Shown piece by piece: positions 1 through 8,447 of a stretch of DNA of 54,468 nucleotides. The translations under genes were made by a program, and so were the position numbers. This DNA is from Spirochaetota bacterium (GTDB lineage Bacteria > Spirochaetota > Spirochaetia > Treponematales > Treponemataceae). The notes beneath the pieces are model-generated. The model had not been told where the DNA came from. It searched no databases and was given only the letters and a program-made list of their open reading frames with translations. The first letter of the stretch is position 1; the number at the start of each line of letters is the position of its first letter. The stretch spans positions 1 through 54,468 of the forward strand of contig JAEWMY010000041.1 in NCBI GenBank assembly GCA_023393015.1, read 5' to 3'.

Positions 1-40
1 GAAGCAGGGCGATCGCAACAATTATGAATTTCCTTTTCAT
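1..40 (-). CDS. 5' end of a secreted or lipoprotein gene (partial)
   Basis: Thirteen codons of a minus-strand gene that runs off the left edge. It starts with ATG at 40 and reads MKRKFIIVAIALL, a basic N-terminus followed by a hydrophobic run, typical of a signal peptide. A strong Shine-Dalgarno site (AAAGGAG) lies six bases before the ATG, and a near-consensus promoter lies further upstream. The function cannot be judged from this fragment; export to the periplasm or outer surface is inferred. Confidence 0.7.
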   Translation of the reverse strand, partial: MKRKFIIVAIALL

Positions 41-88
41 TCGAAGCTCCTTTAAAAAAAGCACGTAGTATTGCCCGGTCAAGATATA

Positions 89-116
89 AGTATACGTAAG
101 TAATCCCTTTTGTCAA
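89..116 (-). promoter_or_regulatory. Sigma-70-type promoter of the partial secreted-protein gene
   Basis: On the minus strand TTGACA (116-111) is separated by 16 bp from TATACT (94-89). Transcription would start near 82, leaving a leader of about 40 bases with the Shine-Dalgarno site. The -35 element overlaps the stop codon of the upstream GerMN gene, so this gene probably has its own transcript. Confidence 0.75.
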
Positions 117-664
117 CGCTTTTTATCAAAGGTCCCCGCGTTGGCTTCTGGACTACCGCCATATACCTCTTTTCCGCCGATATACAGGTTTATTTTAGCA
201 ACATTTCTGAAATTTGTACAAACATTTTTTTTAAAAACTTCATACGCCAGATTCGGCGCGACGCCAATCTCCAAATAGTCTTCCGCTTCGGGGGAAAGAT
301 CGACAAAAGCCTCGCTACCCCGAATAAAGGCCCTGATCGGCCGTGTGGAAGTAGGATACAAGGGTAAAAGGTCCGGCGGAATGGGTCCAAGCAATAACTC
401 GTTCAGGAAAAGCGTAAAACGTTCCGACTGTTCCCCTTTCTCCGGAAGATACCTGATTTCTGTCCTAATTCCGTTTTTCTGGCTATGGGGGAAAAAAAAT
501 ACCGTCCGTTTTTGCGGGGAACGGGTTATAATGGAAAAAAAGGAGACAAAAAGCACGACTACCACCACTAAAAACGCCACTCCCTGTATCACCGGATGCG
601 TTTCCTGTATGCGCCGTCCGGTGGTCCTGACATACGAGCGTACCTGTTCATAGATTTCTTTCAT
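113..664 (-). CDS. Membrane-anchored GerMN-domain protein
   Basis: The 183-residue protein has a cytoplasmic N-terminus of about 27 residues, one membrane helix (about 28-47) and an exported domain. That domain matches the GerMN fold (Sporulation/germination 'GerM' family): a segment ending in NELLLGP, then a charged stretch and a RAFIRGSEAFVDLS-like strand. GerMN domains occur in envelope proteins linked to peptidoglycan, but no enzymatic activity is established. The ATG overlaps the stop of the amidase gene by four bases, so the two are translationally coupled and probably act together on the cell wall. Its role in a non-sporulating spirochaete is unknown. Confidence 0.8.
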   Translation of the reverse strand: MKEIYEQVRSYVRTTGRRIQETHPVIQGVAFLVVVVVLFVSFFSIITRSPQKRTVFFFPHSQKNGIRTEIRYLPEKGEQSERFTLFLNELLLGPIPPDLLPLYPTSTRPIRAFIRGSEAFVDLSPEAEDYLEIGVAPNLAYEVFKKNVCTNFRNVAKINLYIGGKEVYGGSPEANAGTFDKKR

Positions 665-1734
665 CTTTGTGCCGTGAATCCTCTTGAGCCTTCAAAATGC
701 GCGATAAAAGCCGCCAACCCATTATATATACCGGTCGAACACTTCTTCAAGTACTCGTCGCTCGCCAATAACCTCGCCTCTGCCGGATTACTCACGAATC
801 CTAGCTCGACCAGTACGCTGGGCATCTTGGCGTTTCTGACGACAAACCACGCTTCTTCCTTAATCCCTCGGTTCGGACTCAACGCGCCGATCTGCGAATT
901 CAATCCTTCCATGACGCTTTTGGCGATAAGGATGCTTTCGGTAGTGAATTCCTCTTCCATCATCGAATTGAGGATCGGAAGTATGTCGCTCGAGGCCGTT
1001 TCGGTCTTGTCAATGACGGTTCTCCGGTAATCCGGGGTCAAATACCAAACTTCGAATCCCGAAGAAGACGTATTGAACGCCGCGTTGGCGTGTATGGATA
1101 TATAGAGAATCGCCTCATGAGGCTTGAGTTTGACCGAGTTAGCCTTCTCTACCCTGTCTTCGAGACTGGGAAAGGTATCACCGGATCGCGTCAACAGGAT
1201 TTGCTTGTCCGGCCAGGTACTCTTGAGCCGCTTGTGAAGGTCAAGCGCCACTTTCAGCACGACGTCTTTCTCTCGAACGGTCACCTTGGTCCCGTTGACC
1301 TTAACCGAGCCAATGGCTCCGGGATCCTTGCCCCCGTGTCCCGGATCGATCAAAATCGCGCCTACCCTATAGGAAACGGGGGGCGGCAACGTGTCGAAAA
1401 ACGAGGCTATCCTTTCCAAAAAAGCGGGAGTAACCAAGAGTCCTTTCCCGCTTCGCTTCGGGGCGTCCAACAGGGCGAACTCGTCATGATCGAAGATCAC
1501 CAACTCGTCATCAAGACGGAAGTTGGCGAGATGGCCGTTTTTCCTGAGTATGACGACGCCGCTGAGGGGATCCCAAAAGGCGTTCGCCTTGAGCCGTTCC
1601 GAAAGCTCGGGGAGCGTCAATTCGATACCCTGGCTCTCGGCGTACAGGGATCCCGAAGCGGCAAGAATGACGACCAACGCGAGGGCACGAACCGAACGCG
1701 CGCGCCTTCCGAAACTACGGGCGATTACAGTCAT
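661..1734 (-). CDS. N-acetylmuramoyl-L-alanine amidase (Amidase_3)
   Basis: A zinc-dependent hydrolase that cuts the bond between muramic acid and the stem peptide of peptidoglycan. The 357 residues begin with a basic N-terminus and a hydrophobic signal segment ending near SLYA. Next comes a domain like the N-terminal domain of copper amine oxidase, often a wall-binding or regulatory part. The catalytic domain shows the family's metal and catalytic residues: DPGHGGKDPGAIG, a Glu in the REKD segment, SIHANA and VELGF. The signal region holds an Arg-Arg pair but not a good twin-arginine motif. The start lies 20 bases inside the ATP-grasp gene upstream, and the stop overlaps the GerMN gene. An AmiC-like role in separating daughter cells is inferred. 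Confidence 0.93.
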   Translation of the reverse strand: MTVIARSFGRRARSVRALALVVILAASGSLYAESQGIELTLPELSERLKANAFWDPLSGVVILRKNGHLANFRLDDELVIFDHDEFALLDAPKRSGKGLLVTPAFLERIASFFDTLPPPVSYRVGAILIDPGHGGKDPGAIGSVKVNGTKVTVREKDVVLKVALDLHKRLKSTWPDKQILLTRSGDTFPSLEDRVEKANSVKLKPHEAILYISIHANAAFNTSSSGFEVWYLTPDYRRTVIDKTETASSDILPILNSMMEEEFTTESILIAKSVMEGLNSQIGALSPNRGIKEEAWFVVRNAKMPSVLVELGFVSNPAEARLLASDEYLKKCSTGIYNGLAAFIAHFEGSRGFTAQR

Positions 1735-3274
1735 AGGCGTATACTATCCCCTGAATTCCGCCTCGTATCAAGGCCTTCCAGAGAGCGGGGGAACGGGAAT
1801 CGCTTTCGCTCAAGGCGGAGCGCAACCCGGGTTCAATCGTCAACGCCGACTCAATGGCCTTTCTGAGGGTGCGTCCCTGCCAGTCGACCGACTCGTCGAC
1901 GGCCCGGGCGAGCTGTTTCGGCATCATGATCGGGCCGTGTCCGACGATCACCGATTCAAGCGAGCGCTGTCCGTCGGGACTTGAAAGATCGAACGCGAAC
2001 GCCGACGGCGGAAACTGGGAATCCGCATGGCGGTTCAAAAACGCGTCCGTTTCGACGTTACGCGGGGCGAGCCTGAGAAAAACCGATTGGCAGGCTGACT
2101 CGGCCAGCCTCGAGGCGGTATCGTAATCATCCGCGACGGCGAGGACATTTCCGCACTTTTCGACGTTGTTCCGGGGAAACGTAACCCTGTCACCGGCGAG
2201 CGCCCTCGGGAAAACGTCACGTACGCCGGGAAGAGCGCGGGCCGCTTCGAGTCCCGTCACCTCGGAGACGACGCCAGGTATGGATATCCAGGCCCGTTCC
2301 GCGCAGAAGGCTCCGGTGCCGCCCGTCAGTCCGACGGGGCGGACGCCGACGGCAAGGTCGAGCGCCGCGGCGGTAAGATTGACTCCGGAGGAATACGGGA
2401 AGGTCCAACCCGACATGTAGCCGCCGGACATCCGGCCGGCTATCTCGCCTACCATCGGACCCCGTGCCGTGAGTTTCAGGTCTCCCTTCGCGACGCCGTG
2501 GGAAAGGCCGAGGACGCGCGACGCCTCGCTGAAAACCCGTTCGAGAGCCGCGAGATCGCTCGAGGGGTACCGTGACGGTATCGTATGACCCATCTCGATG
2601 AAATACGGGGGAAAGCTTATATGCCTGTCGGCCATACCGGTCATGACGAACTGACCGTCGAAGACGAGGGCCTCGAATGAGAACTCGGGACCTTCCATGT
2701 ATTCTTCGACGATAACGCGCCCGGTACGGGAGTAGCGAACGGCGTCGGCAAGGGCCGCGTCGAGCGCGTTGGCGTCATCGACTCGCCGGCATCCCCGCGC
2801 GCCCATGTTGTCGCACGGCTTCACGACAAGGGGAAAGCCAATTCCGCGCGCGGAAAGGATACCGCGGGCTATCGGTATGTCCGAGGAAGCCAGACCCGCG
2901 AACGCGGGCGACGGTATACCCGCCTCGGCGAAGCGTTCCCGCATGCGAATCTTGTCAGACGCGTTCTTCGCCGCCTCGAGACTGTGGCCCGGCAAGCCGC
3001 ACGCCTCGGCGACGGCGGCTACGGACGCCGAGAAATCGGTCGCCGCGGTCATCACGCCGTCAAGCCCCCCTTTTTCCTTCAACTCGCGCGCGAACCGCAC
3101 GAGGGAGCGCGTATCCTTGAGGTCTATCGGTTCGAAACGGTCGGCCATGTCCCGACACGGAGCGGAAGGATTCCCGTCAACCGCCACGACGCGCCAGCCC
3201 TTTTCCTTGGCGGTCCGTATGGCGACTCCCTGCATGAATCCCGCGCCCAAAATCAGTATCCGTTTCTTGATCAT
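1715..3274 (-). CDS. ATP-grasp ligase, substrate unknown
   Basis: The 519 residues open with a Rossmann-like pre-ATP-grasp domain (ILILGAGFMQ, VVAVDGNP). An ATP-grasp domain follows (about 110-320) with a lysine in FPLVVKPCDNMGARG, an IVEEYMEGPEFSFEA segment and a metal-binding end, VGEIAGRMSGG. This resembles carbamoyl-phosphate-synthase-type and L-amino-acid ligases, which form amide or acyl bonds through an acyl-phosphate. About 180 further residues hold a small alpha/beta region and a helical tail with no match I recognise. The start (ATG, 3274) overlaps the stop of the three-domain glycan gene by four bases. The context suggests it joins an amino acid or carboxylate to a sugar or peptide made by the neighbouring enzymes; the substrate is not determinable here. 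Confidence 0.85.
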   Translation of the reverse strand: MIKKRILILGAGFMQGVAIRTAKEKGWRVVAVDGNPSAPCRDMADRFEPIDLKDTRSLVRFARELKEKGGLDGVMTAATDFSASVAAVAEACGLPGHSLEAAKNASDKIRMRERFAEAGIPSPAFAGLASSDIPIARGILSARGIGFPLVVKPCDNMGARGCRRVDDANALDAALADAVRYSRTGRVIVEEYMEGPEFSFEALVFDGQFVMTGMADRHISFPPYFIEMGHTIPSRYPSSDLAALERVFSEASRVLGLSHGVAKGDLKLTARGPMVGEIAGRMSGGYMSGWTFPYSSGVNLTAAALDLAVGVRPVGLTGGTGAFCAERAWISIPGVVSEVTGLEAARALPGVRDVFPRALAGDRVTFPRNNVEKCGNVLAVADDYDTASRLAESACQSVFLRLAPRNVETDAFLNRHADSQFPPSAFAFDLSSPDGQRSLESVIVGHGPIMMPKQLARAVDESVDWQGRTLRKAIESALTIEPGLRSALSESDSRSPALWKALIRGGIQGIVYAYDCNRP

Positions 3275-5814
3275 CCCCTTACTCCACTCTCTTCTTCGCG
3301 CGAGCGGTGTCCCGCTCGCGGCGCGGCCGTCGGTTCCTTGACGGCGTATACCTCGAAAGTATCGCCGAGGCCCAGGAGCCGACTCGCCAGCTCAAGGAGT
3401 TTCCATCGCGCGGAACCGGGTCGAACGCGCGAGGATAACGGGAAGCGCTCGGGATGATGCCCGGTCGACACGATTTGTCGAACGACGAATCCCCGCGAGG
3501 CCAGTTGCTTTCGCGTCGTGCGCGGATGCCACACCGTGTAATGGTCAAGGGGACCGTTTCCGTAAAACGCGTTCCGGTTTTTCCGCGCTGAGACTCCTCC
3601 CGCGGACGGCGTGGAAAACGCGAGCACCCCGCCGGGATGTAAAAGCGAACCGATTCTTCCGAAAACCGGGTCGAGTCGGTCAAAGTGCTCCAGTACGAAC
3701 CAGAGGGTAACCGCGTCGAACCTTCCCGGCGGGGGAACGTCCGCGTCGTCGAGCGAGGGGAAGGCCGATCGCACGGCGGGAATCCCGAGGACGTCCCGAA
3801 CGTGGGCGACGGCCTCGGCGCAGATGTCGGTACCGCGCGCGGTCCATCCGTATTCGCGGGCGGCCTCGAGGAACGGACCGTACGCGCAGCCGACGTCGAA
3901 CACCGACGGCACGCCCGACGGCCCCGTATCCCCGCGCGTTTTTCGCGTTCCGTTCTGTCGTCCCGTTCGCAGCGCGCGGTCGATTCTCCTCAATCGCCCG
4001 ATACCCCTCGACTGTATCGCGGCGAAATCCTCGAGATACGTCTTTCCGTATTGCGCCCGGTATTCGTCGAAAAAGTAGGACTCTCCGTAGGGCTTTCCGC
4101 CGGGGACGTGAAACGCGAGATAGGACATTCCGCAAGACGCGCAGGCGACCACGGTCCTGTCGGGCGCGCGAGAGAGAGTCCGCCGTCGTTCCGTCGAACC
4201 GCACAGCGGGCACGCGACGCGAATACCCGACGCGAGTCGCGCGAGTTCCGCGGGCAAATCCCTGCGCGCGGTATCGGGAGTCACGACCGCCGGAACGCCA
4301 GCCGGACGAACGGACGCGGCGCACGCGGCCCTGAGCGCTCGCGTACCGATCCCGCCGGGAGGCATGACGGTAAAGCCGGCTTTTCTGGAAAGACGGTAGT
4401 GGTATCGGGTCGGCGAAAAGAGGATGACGCGCGAGCCGGCCGCTAGGGCCTCGAAAGCGGTAAACCCGTAATGCGTCACGACAAGGTCGTATTCGAACAA
4501 TCGCTCGCGGAGATTCGGTACCGATCCGACGACGCGAAGATTCCCTTCCCGCCGTTCGACCGCGCACGAAGGGTCGATGACGGTCACGTTCGGCAGGAAC
4601 GAGGAAAGACATCTGGCGGTGGGATACGCGAGGGAAGACGCGTCTTCGCCTCCCGCCACGACGAGTGCCGAGTCGAACGCCACGGCGGTTTCACGCGTAA
4701 CGTCCCTGCGACGTTCGGGAAGCGGCAAAAAAGCTGGATCGACGGCGTTCGCGGGCGACAATCCGTCGCCCGAACCGGGAAGTATGTCGAGCACGTAATC
4801 GGCATAGTCCCTGCCCTCCCCGCCGTCGTCCAACGCAACGACGGGGCCGATTTCGGAAAGGCGTCTCACGAGACGCGCGCTTGACCGAAACGCGTCCGTT
4901 ATCACGAGCGCCGCGCGCGCGGGAATTCCCGAATCGCCGTCGGCGCGCGGGCCGACTCGCGAATCGGCGACGACGAGGCTTTCGTCGCGAGAGTCCCACA
5001 GCGCCTCGACGACACGACGGTCGGCAGACAGTGCGGAAGCGATACTCCTGACGCGTACGCGATGCCCCGTACCGGGGCCGAGCGCGGCTACCGCGAGTAT
5101 CGGCTCGTCCACGTATCTCCACGCGTCGATGACGTCTTCTCCGGCGAAGGGACAGGAAAGTCCCCGGGAAAGCAGTCGCCGGGCGATCGCGCGAGCCCTT
5201 TCGTAATCCTCCTGCGTGTCGATCGTCACGCGCGCGCGCTCGTGACGCCACTTTGACGGCGCGGCCTCGAACACGCAGGAAAAACGTTCGCGATGCGCGT
5301 ACATGGCGGGACCTACGTGTTCGTGATCGTAGGGCGAGTCGGTGAGGCGGCACGCCTCGACGAGCCGCCTCGCGTCGAAGACCTCGACGCCGGCGCCGTG
5401 AGGCAAACCGGTAAGCGTGAAATAGTCGCAAGGGGTTCCAGATACGGCGAGCGATTCGAAACGACGAAGGCTTTCGTCGGCGGCGTCCGCGAAGACGAAC
5501 GGATTGTCGCCGGTGGCCCGGAGCACCGTCGTTGCCCCCGTTTTCTCTATCGCCAGGCAAAAGCGCGCGAGAACGTCTTCCTTCGGGCCGGCGACGCATT
5601 CGAATCCGGAGGCCGAGGCTACCGGCTCGAGTCGCTCCCTCGAGGCCTCGTCGCACGCGAGCACCCACCTGTCGGCGGAAACGGAACGAAGGGAATCCAT
5701 CGCGCGTGAAATGACGGCCTTCCCCTCGAGATCGAGCAGGGCCTTGCCGGGGAGCCTCGTTGAATCGAGCCGTGCCTGCAAGAACACGGCGGTGACGCGT
5801 GAGTTTCGCGTCAT
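3271..5814 (-). CDS. Three-domain glycan enzyme: SpsF-like cytidylyltransferase + PseG-like + zinc-ribbon methyltransferase
   Basis: An 847-residue fusion. Residues 1-240 form a CMP-sugar cytidylyltransferase-like domain of the SpsF type, with the signature QARLDSTRLPGKAL and the ATGDNPF segment. Residues about 240-525 resemble PseG/GT-B nucleotide-sugar hydrolases or glycosyltransferases (GTGHRVRVRSIASAL, VALDDGG, THYGFTAFEALAAG). Residues about 533-830 are a class I SAM methyltransferase preceded by a zinc ribbon (C535, C538, C558, C561), with SAM motif VFDVGCAYGP at 638. The start is set at 5814, where ATGA overlaps the stop of the glycosyltransferase gene; the frame stays open another 102 codons upstream, but those residues are antisense-like and carry no domain. 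Together the domains could activate, trim and methylate a nonulosonate-like sugar; that is inference. Confidence 0.88.
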   Translation of the reverse strand: MTRNSRVTAVFLQARLDSTRLPGKALLDLEGKAVISRAMDSLRSVSADRWVLACDEASRERLEPVASASGFECVAGPKEDVLARFCLAIEKTGATTVLRATGDNPFVFADAADESLRRFESLAVSGTPCDYFTLTGLPHGAGVEVFDARRLVEACRLTDSPYDHEHVGPAMYAHRERFSCVFEAAPSKWRHERARVTIDTQEDYERARAIARRLLSRGLSCPFAGEDVIDAWRYVDEPILAVAALGPGTGHRVRVRSIASALSADRRVVEALWDSRDESLVVADSRVGPRADGDSGIPARAALVITDAFRSSARLVRRLSEIGPVVALDDGGEGRDYADYVLDILPGSGDGLSPANAVDPAFLPLPERRRDVTRETAVAFDSALVVAGGEDASSLAYPTARCLSSFLPNVTVIDPSCAVERREGNLRVVGSVPNLRERLFEYDLVVTHYGFTAFEALAAGSRVILFSPTRYHYRLSRKAGFTVMPPGGIGTRALRAACAASVRPAGVPAVVTPDTARRDLPAELARLASGIRVACPLCGSTERRRTLSRAPDRTVVACASCGMSYLAFHVPGGKPYGESYFFDEYRAQYGKTYLEDFAAIQSRGIGRLRRIDRALRTGRQNGTRKTRGDTGPSGVPSVFDVGCAYGPFLEAAREYGWTARGTDICAEAVAHVRDVLGIPAVRSAFPSLDDADVPPPGRFDAVTLWFVLEHFDRLDPVFGRIGSLLHPGGVLAFSTPSAGGVSARKNRNAFYGNGPLDHYTVWHPRTTRKQLASRGFVVRQIVSTGHHPERFPLSSRVRPGSARWKLLELASRLLGLGDTFEVYAVKEPTAAPRAGHRSREEESGVRG

Positions 5815-6776
5815 TGAACGCACGGTTCCCAGTCGCGCACGAGGGAAACCGCGTCGCGCGCGAAGCGGTAGCGGTTTACGCGAACCCACTTCCTTGCCGA
5901 GGAAAAACTCGACCAGGCGTCGAACGGATTCATCCCGGATCTCGCCGCGAACGGGAAAAAACGGACGATCGGAACGACGGCCTCGTCCTTGCGGTAAACC
6001 GCGAGCATATTCTTGAGAAAGAAGGACATATACGAGCCATCCGCAGTTACGTCCTCGCGCGGTACCTCGCTTTCGTACGCGAGACGGAACGAGGTCATGA
6101 GGAGTACGCGCTCGCCCCACAGGTGCGCCCTGAATCCGAAGTCGAGGTTTTGCCAGTAGGGATTTCGTATCCTGTGGTCAAAACCGCCGAGTTGAACGAA
6201 CTTCTCCCGGTTGTATATCCCCATGAAATCGAAGGGGTAGACGGTCGGGGACGCGTCTCGGTGGCACGGCATCGGTTCCACCTGGAACGACGCCTTGTTG
6301 AGGGCGGGTACCATCTGCACCGGCAGGATCTCGAGCCGTTCGCTCGAGAGAACCGGCGCGGCGCAGAGAATTCCCTCCTCCCGCACGCGGGAAACGAGAC
6401 GCGCGGGGACGCTCGACGGAGTCACCTTCACGTCGTTCCACACGACTAGGACGAGCGGCGACGACGCCTCGGCCATGGCGGTATTGATCATCTCGCCGAC
6501 GGTCACCTTCTCGAGCGGGACGAGGAACTTGACCGACGGGAACCGGACCGACAGGTTCTCTATGTCGTAGGGCTCGTTCGAAAGCTCCACGGAAATGACC
6601 GAAGAACATCCCGCGGCCTCGAGATTCGAAAAAACCGCGGAACGATAGTACCTCCCTCCCCGGTTAAGGAGGATCACGCTGAACGGAGAAGCGTCCTCGT
6701 CGGTTTTTCGCACGGTTCCGCCGACGATCGTATGCGGTACTTTTTTCTCGTTAAAAATTACAGGTATAGTACTCAT
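5811..6776 (-). CDS. GT-A type glycosyltransferase-like protein
   Basis: A 321-residue soluble protein with the layout of family 2 glycosyltransferases. An N-terminal strand-helix unit (SVILLNRGGRYYRSAVFSNL) matches the nucleotide-binding half, followed by VVWNDVKV where the metal-binding DxD usually lies. A late GGFDHRIRNPYWQNLDFGFR segment matches the acceptor-side region that normally carries an ED motif. The DxD and ED motifs are both altered, so activity is not certain. The start (ATG, 6776) lies 26 bases inside the radical SAM gene and the stop overlaps the three-domain gene. It probably adds or recognises the sugar handled by the neighbouring enzymes. Confidence 0.75.
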   Translation of the reverse strand: MSTIPVIFNEKKVPHTIVGGTVRKTDEDASPFSVILLNRGGRYYRSAVFSNLEAAGCSSVISVELSNEPYDIENLSVRFPSVKFLVPLEKVTVGEMINTAMAEASSPLVLVVWNDVKVTPSSVPARLVSRVREEGILCAAPVLSSERLEILPVQMVPALNKASFQVEPMPCHRDASPTVYPFDFMGIYNREKFVQLGGFDHRIRNPYWQNLDFGFRAHLWGERVLLMTSFRLAYESEVPREDVTADGSYMSFFLKNMLAVYRKDEAVVPIVRFFPFAARSGMNPFDAWSSFSSARKWVRVNRYRFARDAVSLVRDWEPCVQ

Positions 6777-8379
6777 CGCAGGCTCCGCACATCCCCTCGA
6801 AGTTGTCGTTCACGTGGTGTTCGTACACGGTTCGGATGCCGGCCCAGATATCGTGCAGGTTATCGCGCAACGCGTTCCCGAAAGAACGGTTCGCGTACAA
6901 GTCCTCCCTGCACAGGGGCACGGTTCCGTCGATGAGTATACTCATATCGCGGGTAATATGCCAGCAGGGATGCCGCTCGAGCGGCGACAAGTCGGCTACG
7001 CGAAGGTCGGCGATGGTTCCGCAAAAGTGATCGTGTTTCTGCACTATCACGCGACCGAGCCTCCCTTTCCAATGACGGTAAAAGGCCTCGAGTTCCTCCT
7101 CGTTTCCCGTCATGCGCAGCGTTTGCGGCCAAACCGACCCGGGGAACAGTCCCGCCGCCCGATCCACGAACGAAACGGCCTCGGCGTACAAGGCCGAAGG
7201 ATGCGCGGCGCCTTCGGCGGGCGCGGCGCGCAACGAGGCATACCTCTCGACGGTCGTCGCGTCGAGCGAGCCGATCCAGTCAATCGGCCTCCTGCCGTCC
7301 ATTCTCGGTCCCGCCTCGCGTACGACAGACGCTACCGACTCGAGAACCCCGTCCTTCCAGCCGACTCCCGTAGTCTCCAGGAGAACGGAAAGTCCGGGAT
7401 GACGCAAGACGGCGCGGACAAGCGCGGGAACGTCCGGATGAAAGGAGGGTTCGCCCCAAAGGGAAAGGGAGACGACGGCGGTTCCGGAATACGCGGCGAT
7501 ACGTTCCGCGAGAAGCGAAAAGTCCTCCACGGACATCGAGTCGGAGCGCGATGCCGCGCGCACTCCGTCGGAACGTCCAGTTCCGCTCGAGCAAAATCCG
7601 GGATAGGGGCAAAACACGCACTCAAAGGGACACCGTCCCGCTACCTGAACGGCGTAGAAATTCGGTACCGTCCTGAGGGACACCGCGCGTTCCCGCGCGA
7701 AATCTGCGTAATTCGCCCCGGTAATACCGTCAAGCGCCTCGCAGAGGAGCTTGCCCTGCGCGGTATCGCACGCGAGCGTCAGACGCAAATGCCGAAGATC
7801 CGTCGCGGCGATATCCGTCTCTATGTCGAAGGAGTTGATGTCCTTCTTTACTACGTCGAATACGACTCCCCTCGTCACGCGACCCGCCTCTCCTTCCGAA
7901 AGACGGGCGAGTACCGGAATGATTCCCCTCGCGAGGAATTCCGGGGCGAGACCCTGCGGGTAACCGTCGGCGAAGGCATACTCGGCGGCATAGCGGGTAT
8001 GAAGCTCCGAGAGACTCGCCGAAAATTCCGCGTCGAGGTGCGGTTGGTCGGCGAAGGCGAACGCGACCCGGTCGAACGACTCGGATTCTGAGGCCATCCG
8101 GGCAAAAAGGCCCTCGACCGTCCACGAAACCTCCTCGACGAACGAAGGAACCAGCCCGGCCGAAGACGCCGCTGCGGCGGCCCGCTCAGCGAGCATGGCG
8201 CCAGAAGGCGAGGGATATCCGTCGAGATGAGACCTCGAAGAGAGGATGCAAAGGCCTTTCACGCCCGGCATTCGGCACATAGCGGACACGGCGCGTTCGA
8301 AGGCGGACGGGCCGCCGGACAGCGGTTCCAGGGAATAATCGTTCAACTCTCCCGCGAAGAGTATGGCAAGGGTTTTCAT
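6751..8379 (-). CDS. Radical SAM/SPASM protein with nucleotidyltransferase-like N-terminus (spiro-SPASM type)
   Basis: A 542-residue protein. Residues 1 to about 215 look like a sugar-nucleotidyltransferase fold (LAILFAGELND, FAFADQPHLD at 107-116, and a TDLRHLRLTL segment near 193), but without the usual glycine-rich loop. Residues 245-450 are a radical SAM domain with the [4Fe-4S] motif C250-x3-C254-x2-C257. The C-terminus is a SPASM-type auxiliary cluster region (CWH...G-x4-C, then C-x2-C-x5-C at the very end). SPASM enzymes mostly modify peptides or sugars. Start 8379 (MKTLAIL) is chosen over an upstream ATG at 8433, whose 18 extra residues are charged and unconserved-looking. First gene of the overlapping locus; divergent from xseA. 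The family as I know it is confined to spirochaetes, and no function is established. Confidence 0.88.
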   Translation of the reverse strand: MKTLAILFAGELNDYSLEPLSGGPSAFERAVSAMCRMPGVKGLCILSSRSHLDGYPSPSGAMLAERAAAAASSAGLVPSFVEEVSWTVEGLFARMASESESFDRVAFAFADQPHLDAEFSASLSELHTRYAAEYAFADGYPQGLAPEFLARGIIPVLARLSEGEAGRVTRGVVFDVVKKDINSFDIETDIAATDLRHLRLTLACDTAQGKLLCEALDGITGANYADFARERAVSLRTVPNFYAVQVAGRCPFECVFCPYPGFCSSGTGRSDGVRAASRSDSMSVEDFSLLAERIAAYSGTAVVSLSLWGEPSFHPDVPALVRAVLRHPGLSVLLETTGVGWKDGVLESVASVVREAGPRMDGRRPIDWIGSLDATTVERYASLRAAPAEGAAHPSALYAEAVSFVDRAAGLFPGSVWPQTLRMTGNEEELEAFYRHWKGRLGRVIVQKHDHFCGTIADLRVADLSPLERHPCWHITRDMSILIDGTVPLCREDLYANRSFGNALRDNLHDIWAGIRTVYEHHVNDNFEGMCGACDEYYTCNF

Positions 8380-8412
8380 TCTGCCTCTAATATCGGCACC
8401 TCGACGGTCCGC

Positions 8413-8441
8413 TTGAGGAAACTTCCCCTCCATGGTACTGT
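8413..8441 (+). promoter_or_regulatory. Promoter of xseA, leaderless arrangement
   Basis: TTGAGG (8413-8418), 17 bp, then TACTGT (8436-8441) preceded by TGG, an extended -10. Only six bases separate the -10 from the xseA ATG at 8448, so the mRNA would begin at or next to the start codon. An in-frame TGA at 8442-8444 rules out an earlier start, and no Shine-Dalgarno site is present. Confidence 0.6.
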
Positions 8442-8447
8442 TGACCC

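Noticed and set aside
5815..6120. A longer start for the three-domain glycan enzyme at 6120
   Set aside because: The additional 102 residues are an Arg-rich translation of the glycosyltransferase gene's other frame; the ATGA overlap at 5814 fits the operon.
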